Part shown: piece by piece, positions 56,352 to 64,000 of the stretch
How positions within the stretch are numbered: the first letter of the stretch is position 1
Layout: the number at the start of each line of letters is the position of its first letter
Position numbers and translations under genes: made by a program
The notes under the pieces: model-generated
Databases searched by the model: none
Seen by the model: only the letters and a program-made list of their open reading frames with translations
Told to the model about the DNA's origin: nothing
Assembly (NCBI GenBank): GCA_905250025.1
Contig: CAJNOJ010000063.1
Span: forward strand, 265,210-329,209
DNA: 64,000 bases
From: Adineta ricciae
Lineage: Eukaryota > Rotifera > Eurotatoria > Adinetida > Adinetidae
Direction: 5' to 3'

Positions 56352-57265
56352 AAGTAAACACAATCGTACCCAACAAGTTCGCAATGTCGCTATTCGAACG
56401 TATATCTCTCGCTTTATTGTTTCACTTAATGAAATTCTCCGTTATAGAATATCTTATCTTCTGTCTCTCCAATCTATTACATAATGTTAATTGAATCAGT
56501 GCATCGGATGGAAATTTACTCGATGGAATTCGTGATACATTAGTTCGTTTTATTCCTTATTCATCAGCGATCACCGGTGTTCGAAGTAAAATGTTACCAA
56601 TCTGGAAAATTCTTCTACCAGCTGTTGGTTTAATGACTGGAAGATATGTTTGTGAGAAGATTTTGTATAAAATTATTTTACCGACATTGAATGCAATTCA
56701 AGAAGCTGATCGATATCGAAAAAGAAAACAAAAGCGAATTGCTCAAGTAAGATGCGTCATTTTCTTCTTTCTAACTCGAGATTTTGTTGTTTAGTTATCG
56801 ATGGATGATGATTATGAAACCGAAGAAAATGTTCTTCTCTTCGAAACAACCTATGCATCGTTGGTCGCTCGAATAGCTGCAGGATTCTTCGGACAAGTTT
56901 TATTTTATCCTGTTGAAACTATTGTACATCGTCTTCACGTTCAAGGTGTTCGTGCCATTATTGATAATACAGACACCGGTGTTGGAGTTGTGCCAATCAA
57001 CTCATCGATTTATTACACTGACTTTTGGTCTTGTTTCAAATCCATCGAAGAAACAGAAGGAAGTTCTGGTTTATACAAAGGAATCGGTTGTGTTCTTCTC
57101 AAATTTTCACTTTTGTATGGTGGAATGTTGTTGGCACATGGTGTGGCAAAGAAATTCGTTATGGATAATAAACCTCCGTTGACTCCTGCTCCTATCACAA
57201 CTGCTCCACCACCTTGGCGACACGAACCAGCAACTACAATGACTACTGAAAATGGGCAATGGTAA
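56352..57265 (+). pseudogene. SLC25A46 pseudogene (5' half missing)
   Basis: Begins at the equivalent of exon 6 and retains exons 6-8. The last exon (56795-57265) is almost identical to the intact gene and still open. Exon 6 has lost a few codons (the QQVRRVV block). In exon 7 a one-base deletion (TTATCTTCTGTC versus TTATCTAATTGTC) and a 12-nt deletion break the frame. The first five exons, holding the initial carrier repeat, are absent. The very high identity at the 3' end contrasts with the damaged 5' end. Confidence 0.88.
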
Positions 57266-57490
57266 TCTTATTGAGAAAGAAATACACCATTTCGATCTTC
57301 GAATGAACTAAACACTTCTTTTGAATCTGTACTGTCATTGTCAATTACTTATTTGATTGTAGTTGTCAGAAATAAACAAAAACAAAATCTTTTTCTACAA
57401 CGCACTCTCAATGAAAGTAATGTAGTATTCAAGAAAGATTTTCGGTAGAGAGGATTTTTGTTTCAATAATGATAAATTAACAAAGAAAGA

Positions 57491-59840
57491 CTAGAAATGA
57501 TCTTGACAAGAACATAGCCCATTTCGATGGAAATGATGGATACGATTCGCGTCTCGTATTATGATTTCACACTGCCGAATTTGAGCAATCATTTTTGTAG
57601 CACGATCTAAGAATGAAAAAAGTTTGGGGAAATATTTTAATTGAATAATTTCTTACGACAATCTCCGCAAACACGGAGATTTTTTGTAATTTGAATGAAA
57701 GATGGTTGAGATTGTTGGATGAAGTTGAACGCGATAGCGAGTTTTTCACTATGTCCACATAGTACAGATTCGACACTTTCTCCATCTTTAATCGGTCGAG
57801 TTATCCAACTTGAATCAAACTCAAAGCCATGCTGCTTCAATTCATTCGACAAACGATCAAGTTCAGCATAAATTTCGTTTGTTTGAGGATGTGAACGATC
57901 ATGAGCTTTGAACCTCTTCAGCAATAAAAGAAACAAACAAAAATACTGTTTGAAGATTTACAAGAAATCTTTGCTTACCACAATTTTATCGCCGACTTCT
58001 GTCCATGATAATCCGACCTTGACGTTATTGCCGAATTGTTGTATTCGTTTTAATCGTTCTTCTTCAGCCGATTGATAATCTCCCACAGAAGAATAAGTAT
58101 TTGACAAAAGAATAGAGGCAGAAATCAACGCTGATTTTTTCTCTGGAAATAAATTTTTCATTCGTTTGAACACTTTTTCAGAACGAACGATCTGACGATG
58201 ATTACGAGCACCGGCCAACAGCGCCACTTTGAAAATCAGACGGTTTTGTACATTTGATCAATGATTTTCATCAAATAAAATCACAACTTACTGTACATTC
58301 CCAAAAAAGGCATATTTGACACTTCATAATCATCAATTAATTCCTGTGCTTCGTCAAATAATTCCATACGACTAAGACAATCAACCTGGAATTTACATAT
58401 AAAATATTCGTTTTTTTCTAATATTCGAAATGAACAAACCATTGCAGTAACGATAACATCGGTCTTTCTTGGAATTTTCTTGAAGATAGTTCGAGCTTGG
58501 TCAATAAGTCCTGAATGTGAACATGCATTTAAAATACATATATGTGAGACGGAATCGTGAAGATTATTAGGTATTTTTTCGTAGATATCGAATGCTTCGT
58601 ATCCCATTCCATTCCTTGTATACGCATTGACTAAAAAGTGACACATTATTGAATAATAAAACGAATTATCTTGTCATTACTCATAGAAGTATAAGTGAAA
58701 AGATCAGGTTGAGTTATGGATTGAAATATCTTCTCAGCTTGTTGAATATCACTTGATTTACCCTTTGGAAACAAATGAATTGTAGAAAATGGTAGTAATT
58801 TACAATATCATTACCAACATATCAATCAAAGCATTTCGCAATTGAAGATTATTTTGTAGATGTGAAATCTGATGAAGAATTCTTCTTGAAGTTTGTTGCA
58901 TACCAATCTGAGCACATGCACCAACTAATGCCAATGCCATGATTAGATTAATTTGAATATTCTTCTGTTTTGCTTCTTCAAACATCGATAAACATTCGAA
59001 TGGTTGATGATTGATTTTATAACCATTCATCATTATTCCGCAGAAAAATGAATCGAAAATTTGGATTTGTCGAAAGAATAATTCAGCATCTTCTACTTGA
59101 CCAAATTTCATCAACATATCAATTGCTGAACTGAGAAGATTCCGATGGCGAAGGAAAGATTTTTGTAGTTTGTTAAATGCGCGATTTCCAATTTGAATTG
59201 CATGTTCATTGCAAAGTTTAGCACAAGCATTGAATACAATCGTGATGATTACCTCATTGGCTTCTATCGACATTTTCTCATACAATTCAAGAACTTTTTC
59301 TGCCATGTTATTCGACATATAACCTAAGATTGAAAACGGATTTTTCTGACGAAATTACGGGAAAAACGAACCTTTGAGCATGGCACCATACATAAATACA
59401 GTTTTATTCTCAATACTTGAAAAGATTTTATGTGCCTCATCGATTCTACGACATTGCACTAAAGGAAAAAAATCAGTAGTCGACAATACTTTAGTTTATG
59501 TTTCAAGATTGATTTTACTATAAAAGTGAATTAATGATGTCAGCAGAAATGGATCTTTTAATGATTGTATTGATAATTGTCTATGAATATAAATTCCACG
59601 TTGGTAATTCATTAATTTTGTAGCTGCTTTCAAAGCTAATGTATGAGTGATATTTGTAGCTATTGACTGATTTTTATCAAATAAATTAAGTGCTTCTTTA
59701 TATTGTTGAGAATCGATTAGATTCTTCATATTCCAATTTAATTTAATCGATAATGATGATATGTTGGAAACATATCGATAGTGTTTCTTTTCCATATTCA
59801 ACATATATCGAACAAGACTTAAGCAAATATTGTTCAACAT
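57491..59840 (-). CDS. DYW-type pentatricopeptide repeat (PPR) protein, plant RNA-editing-factor-like
   Basis: Nine exons (59519-59840, 59372-59458, 58815-59323, 58681-58762, 58440-58630, 58292-58385, 57979-58226, 57657-57915, 57491-57606) give 635 aa in one frame. PPR units of 31-36 aa run through most of the protein (CRRIDEAHKIFSSIENKTVF, DIQQAEKIFQSITQPDLFTY, TSMINAYTRNGMGYEAFDIY). E/E+-like motifs follow (MALLAGARNHRQ, ILLSNTYSSVGDYQSAEEER, GLSWTEVGDKI). The DYW cytidine-deaminase domain is complete: HP in DRSHPQTNEIY, HxE and CxxC zinc site in HSEKLAIAFNF and VCGDC, second site HHFHRNGLCSCQDHF. It ends DHF instead of DYW. In plants such proteins edit C to U in organellar RNA. The N-terminus (MLNNICLSLVRYMLNMEKKH) may target mitochondria. 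Confidence 0.93.
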
Positions 59841-61047
59841 GATCTGAAAGAAATGGACAATTTTTTGTTTTCGTCATCATTCTTTTCTCATCTGATGGAA
59901 ATTTACAACTCACTCACTGATTTTCTTTTTTTATAATGGCTGTGCACAACCATTCGCAGGAATATCTATCCCAATAAAATACATCTTTATAGATGGCACT
60001 ACAGACGGGAATTGACAATTTTAAGATGATTACAATCCACGTTCAAAAGCAATGTCTTTTGAGAAATTCGGTAAAGATTTCGAACATACATTCGAAAGAA
60101 TATGTAAATGTACGATTCATGCGTAAACGATACAATACTGTCGAATCTTTTTGAAAATGAATAAAGTATGTAAAGGGAACAAATCGAATTTACCGTTTGG
60201 TATTCATCAAAGTAAACACAATGATCATTGATTATCGTCTCATATCTCAAGTATCAACTGGAGAAACAAAGTGTGTCAATTATTCAGTACATTCTGAATC
60301 TTCGTCTCGATCAGAAAAAAGTTACACTTTGAATACTTTTTTGTTTCAAAACGTTGATTAGCAATTAAAATACGACTCAGATCATTTCCCTGTAGTTTGT
60401 TTCTAATTATTAATTTCGATGAAACCAAATGAAGACCAAACTTTTGGTGAATGAGTCGAGAAAGACATTTGAAAAGCTTCTATCGATTTTGTTATTCTCA
60501 GGTTCTTGTAACAGATGTTTTATACATGCGAATGCTTGACCCTTTTACTCCTAATAAAAAACATCTGACAGTAAATAACAATATTGTAAACGCTATTATT
60601 TTCGTTTATTTTTCTACAAAATAAATTTGATATAATATTAAACACATAGAGGACATATCTACTGGTATTTCTCTGCTCAGAAAAAGTTTATGAAGCATGG
60701 TGATTCAATGTTATTTGCGTTTTATTGTACGAGCAAAGTCAGTGAATAACAACAATCGAATGCAATCTTATTTTAACTATGTTATTACTAGAAATTAATC
60801 ATGTTATACGCGAATTTTTTTCATTCGTCCGTTAAAACTTTATTTAGTGACTTCGTTGATCACATATTTTCTTTTGGAATAAAAGACTCGACGATTGTGA
60901 AAATACCCACATCTTGTTCGGTTTTCTCCAACAAACAACTTTGTTTATATACTTATATAAGATTACACATTTCACATACATTTTATTATTGTATCGTATG
61001 ACTTTTTTGAAAGGGTTTTTGTTTTCATCGCATAAAATGTGTTTCAG
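59841..61047. other. about 1.2 kb intergenic between divergent PPR and cullin genes
   Basis: AT-rich, with short frames only. The first cullin exon and its start codon must lie in the right part of this stretch, but I could not place them. Confidence 0.45.
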
Positions 61048-64000
61048 ATCAGAATCTCCAACACGGCTCGTATGGAGAAAAATTATATCCCAAACACACT
61101 CTCAGATTTGATCGATTTGTTTTGGAATTCTTATGGATCTCGTACCGAGATGACTTTCTGAAATTATATACGTAAGTTTCTTGTCTTTATTACTTCATTT
61201 CTATTTATGATTTACAGTGAAATATACACATATCTTACAACTGCAAGGGCTGTACTTGATCGATCACTTAGAAGCCGGACGAATCAGCTTCATGATACCA
61301 GTTGGATCTCAGGTGAAAGATTATATGTATTTACAGAAAATTATATTCGAAATAAACTTGACAAAGTTTCAAAAGTAAGATTCACTGTGTTGAAATCAAT
61401 ATGCGTTTACGAAAGAATTATCGCTAATATGTAGAGAACCTTACGTTTATTTCATTTTCTTCGAGGATATTAACAGCCAACCTGCCGATAATATTCTTCA
61501 ATATTATAAAAGGTCTCGGGACAAACATCGAATATTATTTGGAACACTCAATGGTGCTTATAACTATTTTAATCGTCACTGGGTTAGAGATGCGTATGAC
61601 AATGGTAGAGATGTATGTGAGATTCATGTGGTATGTATTTTACTTGTCATGCTATTATGTACAGTTCTTCATCTGAATAGCTATGCACGAAAATATGGTC
61701 GGAAGTTGTGTTGAAACCGTTGTTTTCTCGAATAATTGGAAATTTAACGACATTTATGAACAGTTATAAGAACCGTACTTTCACTGATACCAATTTGATC
61801 CAGTGCATGAAGAAATTATTTGGCAGTGATATAGATTGGTCTCAACCTCCTTCCTTTGGATTCGACTTTCTTTCGACTAATATAAACAACACAGATATGC
61901 CAGATATTCACCATTTGATGGTAACGGTCGAAAAGGAGCTTTTGCGAACAACAGAAGATTTTTATCAGAAGAAACCGATTCCTCCTTCTTTCGAATCAAA
62001 TGATCAATTATTTAATTACATAAAATCAGCAAGTGTACTTTCATTGATATAATATAAATATATTATTAGCTGATTTTAGATAGTAGAATATGTTGATGAT
62101 GAAATACAACAAGCCAACGTTTGTTTATTAATCGAAATATCAACATTGAAGAAGTTACAGGATTTATTAGAAGGAATATTTTTTCCACCAAATGTTGTCG
62201 ATATTATCGTGGATAAACTACGAAAACTTTTGTTAGACGATAACAACTACAACGGTAAATTTGATAAAAGTGATTTCGTTTGTTTATGAATAGTTTATTG
62301 ATTGTCTTACAGAATTATCGAGACAATTCGAATCAATTCGTCGATTAAAGATATTGAAAAATGAATTATTGAAATTAATTGAAGAGCACGTTTACGAAAA
62401 AGGTCGTCATGAAATTGAATCTATCTATACCGACAAATCAATAAATGAGACTATCGTAAGCGATCTCTCTTATTTTCTTTCCTATCTATAAATTTCATAT
62501 TTAGGATCCTTCATTTTATATCGAAACATTGATTGATCTTCAGACGAAATATCAGGCATTGATTCAAAAAATTCTCGCAAATGATGCAGCTTGTATTGCT
62601 GCTTGTAATAGTGTACAAATATGAATATTTCATTTTCAATTTCACTTATATTCAGAATATTTTTTTAAGGGTTGTGCAAAATTTGCTAATCAAAATGTTT
62701 TAACGGAAAAGTCGGATATGACGACAAAATCAGAAGTATTGTTATGCCAATACTGCGATCTTCTGTTGAAGAAAGGGTTCATATTTATATGATTTCGCAA
62801 AATTTCATACGAACTCCTTGTTGATTTTCTAGAAAAACAGCGACTACGGATGATAATTGGAATCATAAACAAAAAACTATTCTCGTAAGACTTTCATTGA
62901 TACTTTACTATGGTTGATGTTGATTTCTTAGATTGTTTTCGATTTTATCGAATCTAAAGATCTTTTCATGCGAATATATCAAAAGAAACTCTGCAAACGT
63001 TTACTTAATAAATCAAGTGTATCGCATGAGTACGAAACATCGTTAATTTCAACATTCAAAGTAAAACCCATTCGTCTTTCATCAACAAATACTCGATAAT
63101 TCATTCGCAGGATAAATGTGGTCATGAATATACATCAAAAATTGAACAAATGATGAAAGATATTCGTATAAGTGAAGATTTAACTAAGGAGTATAAAGAG
63201 AATGTAGAGAAGAATTCGATCTACGATTCAGAGAAATTCTCTGTCATGGTATTTATGACAAATTACTGGCCATTATCTCCTTTACCGAATGTGATTTTAC
63301 CAACCGAAGTCAGAGTTTTCATTATAAATATTTTCCTTTTGAATCGTTTTTTATTTTAATTTAGTTAAAATCAATGTTTGATGATTTCACGAAATTTTAT
63401 CTTGGAAAGTATAATGGTCGAAAGTTAACGTTACTTCATCAACATTCACATGGAGAACTTCGTATGAAAATTTCGGGACAAACTTATCAATTACTAGTAG
63501 GATAATATCTGTATGAGATGACTGAAATCGAAAATATCATTCTCTTCGTCAAGGTTTCAACATATCAAATGATGGTATTATTTTTATTCAATGACAAGCC
63601 AAATTGGACAGTCGAACAAATTCAAGATCGAACACAGATTGAATCAAAATTGTTACCAGACATTTTATCAATTTTATCAAACAAAAATATCTTAATCTCT
63701 GAGAATGGTTTTGATTCAACCAGTGTAATTCGACTAACTGACAATTTCACCAGGTAAATATTTTCTCAAGTAAAAATAAGAAAAGAAATGTTTGTTTCAA
63801 GTGATAAGTTTCGAGTGAATTTGAATATTCCATTGGAATTGAATAAAGAGAAAAAGTCCAATGATCTATCTCGAACAATTGATGAAGAACGTCGAATGAA
63901 AATTCAAGCTGCTCTTGTTCGAATTATGAAGAAGGAAAAGATATTGAAATATTCATTATTAATTGAACAAATCAGAACACAATTTCAACCAGAAGTTTCG
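61048..64000 (+). CDS. cullin (CUL1-like), 3' end beyond the window
   Basis: Exons 61048-61171, 61218-61374, 61466-61630, 61681-62032, 62084-62254, 62313-62455, 62515-62612, 62670-62776, 62833-62884, 62932-63060, 63111-63308, 63365-63496, 63554-63753 and 63802 onward. Cullins scaffold RING ubiquitin ligases. Matches follow the CUL1 order: LYTEIYTYLTTARAV, LNGAYNYFNRHWVRDAYDNG, FDFIESKDLFMRIYQKKLCK, KCGHEYTSKIEQMMKD, YWPLSPLPNVILPTE, KYNGRKLTLLHQHSHGEL, and the winged-helix AALVRIMKKEKILKYSLLIE carrying the conserved neddylation Lys region. The sequence is rather divergent from animal CUL1, including the N-terminal repeats that bind Skp1-type adaptors. One acceptor (62083) was chosen by frame. 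The start codon was not found. Confidence 0.85.

Overview
The window is nuclear DNA from an animal. It is AT-rich, has many short introns (about 45-60 bp, GT...AG), and carries intact animal genes: neurofibromin, beta-arrestin, RSPH3, SLC25A46, a cullin and GABARAP/Atg8. A bdelloid rotifer (Adineta/Rotaria type) is the best fit. The reasons are an F-box protein opening with MRLTVLDLPNEIL (a style I associate with bdelloids), a plant-like DYW-type PPR gene, a DKNYY-repeat gene of bacterial flavour, an HNK-1-type sulfotransferase, and many decayed gene copies. The organism is inferred, not proven.

Layout. 1-4.6 kb: 3' part of a coiled-coil gene, tRNA-Ala(AGC), a small WW-domain ORF, and a secreted chitin-binding/EGF protein on the minus strand. 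6.9-10.1 kb: a Cys-less pentameric ligand-gated channel with a four-TM gene nested on the opposite strand of its first intron. 11.5-15.2 kb: beta-arrestin with two possible first exons and a tandem pair of interchangeable 73-nt exons. 15.2-18.6 kb: two copies of a segment holding an arrestin tail and a convergent DKNYY gene, plus two short terminal-inverted-repeat elements. 18.6-24.8 kb: poorly recognisable genes, an RSPH3 gene broken at a sequence gap, and a dead GPCR. 25.5-31.3 kb: Atg8 (minus) head-to-head with a DNAJB6-like gene (plus); most of this locus appears twice with single-N joints. 31.6-34.4 kb: EF-hand gene and sulfotransferase. 35.1-45.4 kb: neurofibromin (minus), head-to-head with ATP5PO, followed by NFU1 and SLC25A46. 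49-57.3 kb: degenerating F-box gene and partial, rearranged second copies of ATP5PO, NFU1 and SLC25A46, with another inverted-repeat element in a coding exon. 57.5-59.8 kb: the DYW-type PPR gene. 61-64 kb: a cullin running off the end.

The genes are housekeeping, signalling and mitochondrial genes with no operon logic. Mitochondrial functions cluster loosely (OSCP, NFU1, SLC25A46 and, by inference, the PPR protein). Four single Ns (13833, 20588, 26072, 28616) mark assembly joints. At three of them the same sequence is repeated on both sides, so the repeats there are more likely allelic contigs placed end to end than real tandem duplications. Exon coordinates were read by eye from splice signals and reading frame. 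The summed CDS lengths of the main complete models (channel, arrestin, Atg8, DNAJB copy 2, EF-hand, sulfotransferase, NFU1, SLC25A46, PPR, chitin-binding protein) are divisible by three.
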